Origin: a virus
Length of the DNA: 26,937 nucleotides
Direction: 5' to 3' (one strand)
IMG/VR virus record: IMGVR_UViG_3300000230_000020
Span: 5,701-32,637 of that record
Shown one piece after another: positions 1-6,620 of this stretch (its first letter is position 1; the number at the start of each line of letters is the position of its first letter). Under the pieces are notes generated by a model that saw nothing but the letters and a program-made list of their open reading frames with translations, searched no databases and had not been told where the DNA came from. The position numbers were made by a program, and so were the translations under genes.

Positions 1-1070
1 TTTCTCTGCATCAACTGTTTGGGATCAGTGCCAGCATCTTTTAAATTGATTGCCAGTTTAGGGAAAGCGTAAACATCCGCATATCTAATTATCTGGCCTA
101 TTCTGATACTTTCCTGTCTTTGTTGTTCTCCAAGTAGTTTAGCTAAACCAAAACCAAAGAATTTTTTGGGCAATGAATACCATCTGCCAATAGCACAAGT
201 TGGTTCTTTGATTGGTGATTCGTCAATTTTTAAGATCTTTTTCTTAGTAAAGACCGCATAAATAACTTGCTTAGACTCACCAATATCCTCACTATCTGCC
301 TCTTCTGGCTCTGGTGCTTCTTCACTATTTAGAGAGGCAATATACTCAACGAGTTCCTTCTTTGGTAGAGTTCCAAAGTAGTAGTAAACTCCACATCTAA
401 GTAATTCGCCCTTTAGGCTTTCTTTTTCATTTGTGACATCTTCGGATAAAATAGATTCATCACCCTCGGAATCAACATCAAAGGCTTTTTTAACCTCTGC
501 CTTAGTCATTTTCTTTTTACGAAAGTAGCTTGTTCCTTTAGCATCTGGACTGAACACTGAGTCAGGCATAAACCACTCATTCTCATAGTCAAAAGCTTCT
601 AGAATTGGATCATCATAACTAAATTGTGAATACTCAACACCATCTTCACCCATTTTAGTTTCAACTTCTTTACGATATCCAACGTGACCGGCCGTGAATC
701 CTCCAATACCAAAATATGTAAAGGTATCATCCATGAATTGCTTGAAGTTTGTCTTTTCCTTGAGATATACCCAAGCAGAGGCTACTTTTTGAGCTTTTTC
801 CTCATCTTCTTTGCCCTTCTTAGTGTACATAACATCTGGTGGTTTTTCAAAGAATGAAGATCTATATTTTTCAACATTATCAAAAATAACTTTAGCGGTG
901 TATTGATAGCGTTGATCTCTATCTATAATTTCTTCAACAGATTGGACTTTAGGGGTTTCCCCGTTGTAATCCTCAATCCACCTCTTAAAGTCTTCAATAT
1001 TTTCTTTAGTAAAGCGTTGAGCTACTTCTAAACGAGCCATTAAAATTTGATGTAGTGATTTTTCAGTCAT
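1..1070 (-). CDS. Phage portal protein, partial (C-terminus beyond window)
   Basis: The reading frame starts at the ATG at 1070 and is open to the left edge for about 356 codons. The N-terminus resembles P22/SPP1-type portals: a helical region with paired charges, 'FFEKPPDVMY' near residue 90, then 'FGIGGFTAGHVGYR', an acidic insert rich in Glu/Asp, and 'FFGFGLAKLLGEQQR' near the visible end. Portals form the dodecameric ring at one capsid vertex through which DNA is packaged and ejected. Its position downstream of terminase small and large subunits is the classical packaging order and supports the call. The remaining C-terminal part lies outside the window. Identification rests on overall pattern and context rather than a single diagnostic motif. 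Confidence 0.82.
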   Translation of the reverse strand, partial: MTEKSLHQILMARLEVAQRFTKENIEDFKRWIEDYNGETPKVQSVEEIIDRDQRYQYTAKVIFDNVEKYRSSFFEKPPDVMYTKKGKEDEEKAQKVASAWVYLKEKTNFKQFMDDTFTYFGIGGFTAGHVGYRKEVETKMGEDGVEYSQFSYDDPILEAFDYENEWFMPDSVFSPDAKGTSYFRKKKMTKAEVKKAFDVDSEGDESILSEDVTNEKESLKGELLRCGVYYYFGTLPKKELVEYIASLNSEEAPEPEEADSEDIGESKQVIYAVFTKKKILKIDESPIKEPTCAIGRWYSLPKKFFGFGLAKLLGEQQRQESIRIGQIIRYADVYAFPKLAINLKDAGTDPKQLMQR

Positions 1071-1101
1071 GTCTTAATTATCTAGTATAAAAAAAAGTAG
1101 G

Positions 1102-1368
1102 TTACTCATTAAACAATAAATAGCTTACTTTAAGATTCTTTAATACTTCTTTAATTCTCTTATGTCTTTTCCAAATAGTCTTTCTGCATAGTCCAGTAGC
1201 GATTGCAGTAGCTTGTTGCGAGTTGCCTAAGTCAAACATAAAAGCAATAATAAATTTATCTATTGGATCAGGTATTAAGCCGTAAACGTTGGCATATGCA
1301 AATTCAATTATTTTTCTTTCAACGACTGTTGAGTTAGGTGGCATTTGTATAAGCGGTTGGTTGGGCAT
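1102..1368 (-). CDS. Small helix-turn-helix protein between terminase and portal
   Basis: This 88-residue protein starts with an ATG preceded by AAAGGAAAACG, a clear ribosome binding site, so this start is preferred although it overlaps the upstream gene by 35 bases. Residues about 48-78 (NSQQATAIATGLCRKTIWKR and the following basic helix) look like a helix-turn-helix, with basic residues in the putative recognition helix and a basic tail. It could be a transcription regulator of the head genes or an accessory packaging factor. The family is not recognised. The DNA-binding fold is inferred from pattern only. Confidence 0.72.
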   Translation of the reverse strand: MPNQPLIQMPPNSTVVERKIIEFAYANVYGLIPDPIDKFIIAFMFDLGNSQQATAIATGLCRKTIWKRHKRIKEVLKNLKVSYLLFNE

Positions 1369-1825
1369 CGTTTTCCTTTACTATTTCTTTTACTATTTCT
1401 TTGGATATTCTTTCCTCTGGTGTAGAAGCAGGAAGGCTCTCTATTGCCTCAATTTCGTCTCTTTTTGCGTCTTTGGCTTCCTGTGCCTTCTTTTCATCCT
1501 CTATTTCAGCTAAAAATTTATTTAATCTAATTTTTCCTGAATCATAACCTTTTTGAAAACCCTGAAAGAATCTATTAACAATTGCTTGGTCATAATCAGT
1601 CTCTTTTAAGTCGCAACACCAAACATCATCAAAGTAAACCTCACACACGTTTGGCAAGTAACCTCGCTTTTGTCTCCAAACACTCTCATCCTCTTTGAAG
1701 TCAAACTGTTCAACGTCTAACTTAATGGTGATTCGTTTTTCTAACTCAATTTCATTGATTCCAAAGTCACCCATATCTTTTTTAATTGCACCGACTACTC
1801 GTTTCTTTGCTCCAATATTCATCAT
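1334..1825 (-). CDS. Hypothetical protein between large terminase and portal
   Basis: About 163 residues, beginning MMNIGAKKR. The ATG at 1825 forms an ATGA overlap with the terminase stop and has AAAGGA five bases upstream, so it is preferred over the ATG at 1831. The middle has 'CEVYFDDVWCCDLKETDYDQAIVNRFFQGF', and the C-terminal third is a highly charged helix (EIEDEKKAQEAKDAKRDE) followed by a repeated 'EIVKEIVKEN'. No family is recognised. Its place between terL and portal suggests a packaging or head-assembly accessory role, which is inference. Confidence 0.72.
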   Translation of the reverse strand: MMNIGAKKRVVGAIKKDMGDFGINEIELEKRITIKLDVEQFDFKEDESVWRQKRGYLPNVCEVYFDDVWCCDLKETDYDQAIVNRFFQGFQKGYDSGKIRLNKFLAEIEDEKKAQEAKDAKRDEIEAIESLPASTPEERISKEIVKEIVKENDAQPTAYTNAT

Positions 1826-3183
1826 CGCCATCCTTTATTTGCTCTAGACTGAGCAAGTCTCTTTTGTAATAATATCTCTCCTGTATTTGGTTTAACCTCC
1901 TCTTTGATCTTGTTTGGCATAGTCCAAGATAATGCAGCCATTCTTAGAGCATCATAAAGATCGTCTCCACCCTCACCATCAACTGCATCTAATTTGATTA
2001 CGTCTTCTGGTTTATTTGGGTTTATTTGTTGCTCAAGCAAACAATCAAAGACTTCTCTAGTATTTCTAAAAAACTTAATTAGTGGCGTTTTGTCACTAGC
2101 ATAAGCGAATAATTTTCTTAACTCGGCAATTCCTTGAATATGATTTAGTGAGGCATAATTTAGCGTATGTTCACTCTTAGCAAATCCAGCATCCATTAGC
2201 TGATCTTCAATCGTACGCCCTCCATCTCTATTAGCAAAAATATCATGACCACAATAGATTTCTACTCTACCCTTACCCTCTAGCATTTGTAGCATCAGTC
2301 TGGCCTGCTCATCAGGTTTACAGAAACGCTTGCGGATATGTGAGACTACATAAGATTGCCCGTCAGTAGTTAAAGCACAAAGCACAAAAGCAAACGGGTG
2401 ATTAAAGCCATAGTCATAACCAGCATAATATCTAGTTGTTTTAGAAAGCTCGAACGGTTCAACGATATGGATTGATTCTCTCAACTCTCCAAACATCTGA
2501 CCAGCAAATATAGACCAGTCACCATAAAGATAAGCTCGTTTAAGATGTTCTGGTAAGTTCTCAAGTCTTGAAATATAGTCAGGATCAGCATCCAAAATAG
2601 CTCTGTTATCCTGTACAAATGCTTGCACAAAGGCATAATCTTCTGGGCGTTCACCTTCTCTGAATTTGCGATCAATAAAAATTCGTTTAACTTGGTTGTG
2701 TCCTCTGCCTCCAGGATTACCAGTTAGAAACATTGTAGGCTTTACGTCTTTGTTGGTCGTACGATTAGATGATCTTAAGATTGAGATAGATTCCCAATCA
2801 TGCTGGGTTATCTCATCTACCGAAATGTCTTCATATTCTCTACCTTGAAAGTTAAAAACATCATCCTCGTTACCTAAGTACGAAAACTCTGTGATAGAAC
2901 CGTTAGGATAATAGATCGCCTTCTCACCTTTATTGTACCAAGACTTAGTAATTGGATATTCCAAAAAGAATTTACGAATATGATTTGATAAAAGTTCTGG
3001 ATAAGTTTTGCGAATAATTAGTCCCTTAGTATTAGGGTATTTCATTCTCCTTAGAATTTCTCTTGCTCTGACTAGATGACTCTTGCCTCCACCTTTTGAT
3101 CCTCCATAGAATGTAATAGGTGTTATTTCGGAAACTCTCAAAGCCTCCCTTTGTTTAGGTTGTAGACTGATCGTCAGCTCCAT
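1822..3183 (-). CDS. terL: Terminase large subunit (packaging ATPase/nuclease)
   Basis: This 453-residue motor cuts concatemeric DNA and pumps it into the prohead through the portal. The N-terminal ATPase has a Walker A at residues 28-35 (GSKGGGKS), a Walker B 'ISVDE' at 120-124 with the catalytic Glu, and a coupling motif 'FLTGNPGG' at 152-159. The C-terminal RNase H-like nuclease is visible as 'GYDYGF' (Asp257), 'CGHD' (Asp314) and 'GGDDLYDALR' (Asp407/408), the three acidic clusters expected for metal binding. Length is normal for the Terminase_6/Terminase_3 type. The start overlaps the small subunit by 29 bases, suggesting coupled translation; no strong Shine-Dalgarno is seen. Confidence 0.97.
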   Translation of the reverse strand: MELTISLQPKQREALRVSEITPITFYGGSKGGGKSHLVRAREILRRMKYPNTKGLIIRKTYPELLSNHIRKFFLEYPITKSWYNKGEKAIYYPNGSITEFSYLGNEDDVFNFQGREYEDISVDEITQHDWESISILRSSNRTTNKDVKPTMFLTGNPGGRGHNQVKRIFIDRKFREGERPEDYAFVQAFVQDNRAILDADPDYISRLENLPEHLKRAYLYGDWSIFAGQMFGELRESIHIVEPFELSKTTRYYAGYDYGFNHPFAFVLCALTTDGQSYVVSHIRKRFCKPDEQARLMLQMLEGKGRVEIYCGHDIFANRDGGRTIEDQLMDAGFAKSEHTLNYASLNHIQGIAELRKLFAYASDKTPLIKFFRNTREVFDCLLEQQINPNKPEDVIKLDAVDGEGGDDLYDALRMAALSWTMPNKIKEEVKPNTGEILLQKRLAQSRANKGWR

Positions 3184-3460
3184 AGTCTTTTATGCTTATC
3201 TTAATTTCTCCAGAGTGTTCATTGTCTATAGATTGCTTAGGCATCCCATCCATGTAGTTCCAAACTAATTTAAGAGCTGTTGGATCACCTTGTTTTGCCT
3301 TAGCTAATATAGCAAGTCCTAGTTCATTCTTAATCTCAGAATCACTATTAAACATTTCTTGGAACCACTCAGTGATTGAGTAGCCTTTTTTTGGTCTGCC
3401 GTTGGGGTTTGCTTCTGCTCCTCTTTTGGTTAAATTAGCTACTGCATTAGGATTTTTCAT
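3155..3460 (-). CDS. terS: Putative terminase small subunit
   Basis: A 101-residue protein directly upstream of and overlapping terL. The N-terminal 'NPNGRPKKGYS' resembles the basic NPxGRPKG segment of DUF5681-type small phage proteins found next to large terminases. The middle is helical ('ELGLAILAKAKQGDPTALKLVWNYMDG'), a pattern common in small terminase-like proteins. Small terminases recognise the packaging site and load the large subunit. The ATG lacks a Shine-Dalgarno; instead a tandem 11-bp repeat directly abuts it. The assignment relies mainly on position plus the GRPKK motif. Confidence 0.72.
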   Translation of the reverse strand: MKNPNAVANLTKRGAEANPNGRPKKGYSITEWFQEMFNSDSEIKNELGLAILAKAKQGDPTALKLVWNYMDGMPKQSIDNEHSGEIKISIKDYGADDQSTT

Positions 3461-3480
3461 TTGCGGTTAATTTGCGGTTA
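3461..3480. repeat. Tandem 11-bp repeat abutting the terS start codon
   Basis: TTGCGGTTA occurs at 3461-3469 and again at 3472-3480 with an 11-bp period, about one helical turn, immediately before the terS start. No ribosome binding site is present there. It could be a binding site for a regulator or for the small terminase itself; this is inference. Confidence 0.6.
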
Positions 3481-3497
3481 TAACAAATAATAGATCC

Positions 3498-3526
3498 AAT
3501 ATAAACTATTATTATAGGATTTTCAA
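3498..3526 (-). promoter_or_regulatory. Candidate sigma70-type promoter for the packaging genes
   Basis: On the minus strand TTGAAA (3521-3526) is followed after exactly 17 bases by TATATT (3498-3503), close to the TTGACA/TATAAT consensus and about 38 bases upstream of the terS start. An overlapping TATAAT at 3511-3516 lies in the spacer. Upstream, at about 3541-3550, is the small palindrome ATCTGGAGAT. The 141-base gap 3461-3601 otherwise holds no gene and no clear terminator. Confidence 0.55.
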
Positions 3527-3601
3527 TAAGGTATCTTACATCTGGAGATAGGGTTTACTCTACTCTCTTTTCGTGTTTATTTCGGTGGGGGAGTGGTAAG
3601 A

Positions 3602-3910
3602 TCAGGTTTTTTTAATATTTATTTTCAAAGAAGCATTTTTATATCTTGGATGGCCCGTTTGAGCCTGACTTCTTCTTTCTTGCTCTCTTCTTAGACAATA
3701 ATCGCAGTAGAGTTGCCTTATGTATATAATTCCCTTACCGTGAAGTAGACAGCCACAGCTGGAGCACACCTCGTCTTCTTTTGGAATATCCACTACCTTG
3801 ACTAAGGTCTTAACTAGTTCGTTGTTGTTTATGTTAGAGATAATGAGTTCTATTTCATCTCCTATTTTTACATTTAGTTTTGATTTAGTTGTTTTTGTTC
3901 TGAGGATCAT
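3602..3910 (-). CDS. Zinc-ribbon-like protein (two CxxC pairs)
   Basis: 102 residues. The ATG at 3910 is chosen because it forms an ATGA overlap with the small gene upstream and has AAAGGTGG just before it; a GTG at 3919 is possible but poorly placed. Residues 10-42 form an alternating hydrophobic segment (KIGDEIELIISNI), probably beta. Then come Cys49-x2-Cys52 (plus Cys54) and Cys69-x2-Cys72, the spacing of a treble-clef or zinc-ribbon knuckle pair, followed by a basic tail. The fold resembles DksA/TraR-type or general zinc ribbons only at the level of cysteine spacing. It is the last gene of the early array before the packaging promoter. Function unknown. Confidence 0.75.
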   Translation of the reverse strand: MILRTKTTKSKLNVKIGDEIELIISNINNNELVKTLVKVVDIPKEDEVCSSCGCLLHGKGIIYIRQLYCDYCLRREQERRSQAQTGHPRYKNASLKINIKKT

Positions 3911-4011
3911 TTCAACCACCTTTCTAAGCCTAAGGCTCTCTGATATTCTAAAACTACTACCACGCTCATAGATAAGAAGAAGAAGATTAAAGCGTATTTA
4001 ATTATTTTCAT
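3907..4011 (-). CDS. 34-residue single-pass membrane peptide
   Basis: The peptide begins MKIIKYALIFFFLSMSVV and has a hydrophobic stretch at residues about 6-21 followed by a charged tail (LEYQRALGLERWLK). Its stop overlaps the next gene's start as ATGA, and its own ATG overlaps the stop of a possible 11-codon ORF in the same way, so it sits in a chain of coupled genes. The upstream sequence is purine-rich (GAAGAAGAAAAAAAAG) rather than a strong Shine-Dalgarno. It is likely a small inner-membrane protein; role unknown. Confidence 0.55.
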   Translation of the reverse strand: MKIIKYALIFFFLSMSVVVVLEYQRALGLERWLK

Positions 4012-4043
4012 TCTTTTTTTTCTTCTTCATTTGTTTTTGGCAT
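4008..4043 (-). CDS. Possible 11-residue ORF
   Basis: MPKTNEEEKKE, preceded by AAGGAACTAAT (good ribosome binding site) and ending in an ATGA overlap with the membrane-peptide gene. It may be a true micro-gene or a leader whose translation couples the next start. Signals are clean, but the length makes it uncertain. Confidence 0.3.
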   Translation of the reverse strand: MPKTNEEEKKE

Positions 4044-4052
4044 ATTAGTTCC

Positions 4053-4232
4053 TTAAAATGGCAAGTCTTCCGACTCTAAATGTCCTAATAATACTTCTTG
4101 AAACCAATCGCAATTGCTACACTGCCAATTTCCAACAGCTATTCTGTCTGGGTGTTCATCTCTGTAAAGCAAAGCTCCACATTTTGGGCAAATATCTTCG
4201 TCTTTTATTTGTTTCTCTTTATTCTGTGACAT
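4053..4232 (-). CDS. 59-residue zinc-ribbon mini-protein
   Basis: Starts with ATG preceded by AAAGGATTAAATA. Cys15-x2-Cys18 ('ICPKCGALL') and Cys38-x2-Cys41 ('WQCSNCDWF') are spaced 19 residues apart, a textbook rubredoxin/zinc-ribbon knuckle pair. The start lies inside the end of the preceding gene (14-base overlap). Such single zinc-ribbon proteins are common in phage early operons as nucleic-acid or protein binders. The specific role is unknown. Confidence 0.75.
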   Translation of the reverse strand: MSQNKEKQIKDEDICPKCGALLYRDEHPDRIAVGNWQCSNCDWFQEVLLGHLESEDLPF

Positions 4233-4362
4233 TATTTAATCCTTTATTGTTAGTAAGTTGTTTTATACACTCATCACAGACTCCAGCCCACCAGTTAGTT
4301 GTTAGCCTTCCGCATCTATTGCAGGTCTTAATTCCTAACAGCCAAAAAATAAATCTTTTCAT
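4219..4362 (-). CDS. 47-residue cysteine-pair mini-protein
   Basis: Begins MKRFIFWLLGIK; the start forms an ATGA overlap with the upstream stop and has AAGGATTCAAA before it. Cys14-x2-Cys17 and Cys29-x2-Cys32 ('TCNRCGRL', 'VCDECIKQL') predict one bound zinc ion. The hydrophobic N-terminus (residues 3-11) is too short for a clear membrane segment. It is one of three consecutive double-CxxC genes in this part of the operon. Confidence 0.65.
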   Translation of the reverse strand: MKRFIFWLLGIKTCNRCGRLTTNWWAGVCDECIKQLTNNKGLNNVTE

Positions 4363-4718
4363 TTTGAATCCTTAGTTAGTGAGAGGGATTCAATTTGCTT
4401 TAAGTAACCTCTTTCATCTCTAAAAAAATTGCCAATCTTAGCTGACCAATCTTTTCCAAGTAGCTCAACAAACTCATCTTTTATTCTATCTGACCCTGCT
4501 TTCCCCATTGAATAGTAGGAGTTGTCCCAAAGTTTATATAAAATAATTATTGCACCAGTTAATCGCTCTTTTCCCATAGACTTCTGACCTGCTTCAAATT
4601 GTTGTTCTACTAATTCCTTTAATGCTTTCCAAGAAATTCTAACCTCACTAGGAAAAGTGTATCTACTTCCTTCTACTATTCTAAATTGGTCTTTCCAGTC
4701 TGTTCTTGTTTCTTTCAT
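4359..4718 (-). CDS. Hypothetical protein, 119 residues
   Basis: Not recognised. The protein is charged and mostly helical in appearance, with aromatic-rich 'LYKLWDNSYYSMGKAG' at residues about 61-76. ATGA overlaps link it to both the gene before (stop at 4715) and the gene after, placing it firmly in the coupled early operon. No catalytic motif or membrane segment is seen. Confidence 0.75.
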   Translation of the reverse strand: MKETRTDWKDQFRIVEGSRYTFPSEVRISWKALKELVEQQFEAGQKSMGKERLTGAIIILYKLWDNSYYSMGKAGSDRIKDEFVELLGKDWSAKIGNFFRDERGYLKQIESLSLTKDSK

Positions 4719-5041
4719 AGTTTATTTATATCTTTCTCTTTTAATGGAATGTTATTAAACTTTAATTCTTCATAAAGAAATTCCTGATCTTGGTTTTCTT
4801 TATAAGACCAAAGCCTTTTATTGCACTCTATAGTTACAGCCTTTAAAGCATTGAGTATCGTTAGCCAACCGCCTAGATAATCAATGCCTCTACAAGCAAA
4901 AACAAATCCAAATGGTTTGCCATTTTCATCTACAAAACTAACCACCTCTTTTTTGTAATCGATGTGGGCAATAATTCTCACCCCCTCTTGGTTGAAAAGT
5001 ATGGTTTCTGATAATGGTCTTGACTGTAAGATTGGTGTCAT
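4715..5041 (-). CDS. Hypothetical protein, 108 residues
   Basis: Not recognised. The start has AAAGGAAAA directly upstream and an ATGA overlap with the hexad-repeat gene. A central segment 'VVSFVDENGKPFGFVFACRGIDYLGGWLTILNALKAV' (given here in part: FVDENGKPFGF, YLGGWLTILNALKAV) suggests a beta hairpin followed by an amphipathic helix. A small globular cytoplasmic protein is likely; function unknown. Confidence 0.75.
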   Translation of the reverse strand: MTPILQSRPLSETILFNQEGVRIIAHIDYKKEVVSFVDENGKPFGFVFACRGIDYLGGWLTILNALKAVTIECNKRLWSYKENQDQEFLYEELKFNNIPLKEKDINKL

Positions 5042-5838
5042 TTTTCCTTTGTAATTTTTAAGTTTTCTACCTTTATACCAAACTTATTGGCTATTTCATC
5101 AATCGTCAACTCTACCTTTTCTTCTTCTGGTAGTCCTAATTCTTTAACAATACCATATTCAACAACTCCACCCTCTAGCTTGCCACAAGTGATAGTCTTT
5201 TCTTCATCACTAATATCTCTCCAAGTGTTAATACCTGCAAAGATTTTAAGTCCAAAAGATAGTTTACCCTTACAGGTGATTGATAAACCTGCTTGTATGC
5301 CGTATGAGTCACCAGCTTCAATCCAGTTATTAGCTTTAATCCAGCTACCAGCTTCAATCCAGTCACCAGCTTTAATCCAGCTACCAGCTTTAATCCAGCT
5401 ACCAGCTTCAATCCAGCTATCAGCTTCAATCCAGCTATCAGCTTTAATCCAGCTACCAGCTTCAATCGAGTCACCAGCTTCAATCGAGTAACCAGCTTCA
5501 ATCGAGCCACCAGCTTCAATCCAGTTATTAGCTTTAATCCAGCTACCAGCTCCAATCGAGCTACCAGCTTCAATCCAGCTATCAGCTTTAATCCAGCTAC
5601 CAGCTTTAATCCAGCTATCAGCTTTAATCGAGTCACCAGCTTCAATCGAGCCACCAACTTCAATCGAGCCACCAGCCTTAATCGAGTTGCCAGCTTTAAT
5701 CAATAAATAGCCAGTTACATCTAATCTGCCTTCAAAGAATAATGAGCATTGAAACTCTAGGTTTCCTTCTACTTTATAACCATAGTCGTCTTTGTGTTTG
5801 TCTAAATCTGATTGAGATTTAATAATGTATGTTTGCAT
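5038..5838 (-). CDS. Six-residue-repeat protein, predicted beta-helix
   Basis: 266 residues with AAGGAAAAACAAAT before the ATG. Residues 51-176 are 21 uninterrupted copies of a six-residue unit of the form [S/D/G/N/Y]-[S/W]-I-[E/K]-A-[G/D/N]. The regular Ile followed two residues later by Ala fits a left-handed hexapeptide or bactofilin-like beta-helix. The N-terminal 45 residues ('YKVEGNLEFQCSLFFEGRLDVTG') look like a leading beta segment, as in polymer-forming cytoskeletal proteins. After the repeats comes a cap, then a C-terminal motif 'TIDEIANKFGIKVENLKI'. The gene is in an early, non-virion operon, so an intracellular scaffold or binding role is more likely than a tail fibre. The fold is inferred; no enzyme motif is visible. 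Confidence 0.85.
   Translation of the reverse strand: MQTYIIKSQSDLDKHKDDYGYKVEGNLEFQCSLFFEGRLDVTGYLLIKAGNSIKAGGSIEVGGSIEAGDSIKADSWIKAGSWIKADSWIEAGSSIGAGSWIKANNWIEAGGSIEAGYSIEAGDSIEAGSWIKADSWIEADSWIEAGSWIKAGSWIKAGDWIEAGSWIKANNWIEAGDSYGIQAGLSITCKGKLSFGLKIFAGINTWRDISDEEKTITCGKLEGGVVEYGIVKELGLPEEEKVELTIDEIANKFGIKVENLKITKEK
5311..5688. repeat. 21-unit 18-bp tandem coding repeat
   Basis: Exactly 378 bases made of 18-bp units encoding the hexads. Differences concentrate in three places: an NAC/NGC codon (Ser, Asn, Asp, Gly or Tyr), TGG/TCG (Trp/Ser), and GAA/AAA (Glu/Lys). Because the unit is a multiple of three and lacks stops in other frames, long spurious frames open on both strands here. Such a repeat is prone to unit-number change by slippage or recombination. 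Confidence 0.95.
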
Positions 5839-5885
5839 ATTTGTTTTTCCTTAATAGTTTATAAAAACAGCTTTTTGCCTATAAA

Positions 5886-6071
5886 CTACTTAGCAAAATA
5901 TTTATAACATTCAGCTGTCACTCCGATCATCGGATCCTTCGCATATTCAAACTCACAATCAGCTCTGTTTTGATAATCTTTTTGTTTATCCATCCCAATA
6001 TCAAAACCTAAATAAAAACCTATGAACATCCCAATAACCAAAATATGTGTTATAAGTAAGAATTCTTTCAT
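5886..6071 (-). CDS. 61-residue membrane-anchored small protein
   Basis: The ATG at 6071 (MKEFLLITHILVIG) is chosen because it is preceded by AGGAAAGGCTTAATT; a longer frame upstream would run into the lysozyme-like gene. Residues 4-21 form a transmembrane helix with glycine spacing (GMFIGFYLGFDIG), followed by a charged soluble tail with two cysteines (Cys39, Cys55). It lies directly downstream of the membrane-anchored lysozyme-like gene and may act with it. No family recognised. Confidence 0.65.
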   Translation of the reverse strand: MKEFLLITHILVIGMFIGFYLGFDIGMDKQKDYQNRADCEFEYAKDPMIGVTAECYKYFAK

Positions 6072-6096
6072 AATTAAGCCTTTCCTAAAATAATTG

Positions 6097-6597
6097 TTAT
6101 TGCCAGAATGATTTAATTCCAACAACGTGGCTGCAAGCCCAAGCAGACCAGCCATTTCGGTCATAGATTTGCTTTGCTTTGTCAGTATTAAACTTCCAGT
6201 TCATGAGTTGTTCTTCGCTATATCCATGTACACTATTAACCATAAAAATTCCTACATCTTCTGAGCCATCTGAATTCCAATTAGTGGCTTTAGGATCAAA
6301 GTTGTGGTTTTCACATTTATTTATAATGGTAATAGCGTTAGCACTTTCATCACCAAACACTTCCACGATATAATTTAAGATCATTTGCTTCTGAGTAAGC
6401 TCTTTTACTTCTTCTTTAGCCTGTACTGTCTTTTCTAGTTGAAAAGTTGATTTCAGGGTGTTTAGTGAGCTTCTATTCATCTCTTTAACCCAACCAAATA
6501 GCGTGGCGATCAGAATGACCGTAACAAAAAATGAGATTATAGTTATCCAAGCTAGTTTGCTAAAGGTCTTTGGTTTCCTGCGTGTTCTTGCTTTCAT
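6097..6597 (-). CDS. Membrane-anchored lysozyme/SLT-like protein
   Basis: 166 residues. A basic N-terminus is followed by one transmembrane helix at about 17-36, then a short linker and a lysozyme-like domain from about 70 to the end. The likely catalytic Glu96 is in 'INKCENHNFDP'; 'DVGIFMVNSVHG' (114-125) matches the GxxQ-type core of goose-lysozyme/SLT folds, and 'AKQIYDRNGWSAWACS' is the characteristic C-terminal helix with Trp. Family members cleave the MurNAc-GlcNAc bond of peptidoglycan. With an N-in anchor the enzyme domain would face outside the membrane. It is encoded in the early operon, far from the endolysin. No clear Shine-Dalgarno precedes the ATG. Confidence 0.83.
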   Translation of the reverse strand: MKARTRRKPKTFSKLAWITIISFFVTVILIATLFGWVKEMNRSSLNTLKSTFQLEKTVQAKEEVKELTQKQMILNYIVEVFGDESANAITIINKCENHNFDPKATNWNSDGSEDVGIFMVNSVHGYSEEQLMNWKFNTDKAKQIYDRNGWSAWACSHVVGIKSFWQ

Positions 6598-6620
6598 ATA
6601 GTCAAGAGTACCATACTTTC

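Noticed and set aside
1289-1513. Plus-strand hydrophobic frames (also 4058-4375, 7771-8007, 9904-10230 and others)
   Set aside because: They lie opposite well-supported minus-strand genes, lack ribosome binding sites, and their hydrophobic or Ser-rich composition is the complement of charged coding sequence.
5087-5672. Long frames on both strands across the hexad-repeat gene
   Set aside because: They follow from the 18-bp stop-free repeat unit. Only the frame at 5038-5838 has a ribosome binding site and non-repeat ends that look like protein.
5311-5688. CRISPR array
   Set aside because: The units are directly tandem, 18 bp, in frame and without unique spacers; they are a coding repeat.
5311-5688. 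Diversity-generating retroelement target
   Set aside because: The NAC/NGC codon variation looks like adenine mutagenesis, but no reverse transcriptase or template repeat is present in the window and the variation is spread over tandem units.
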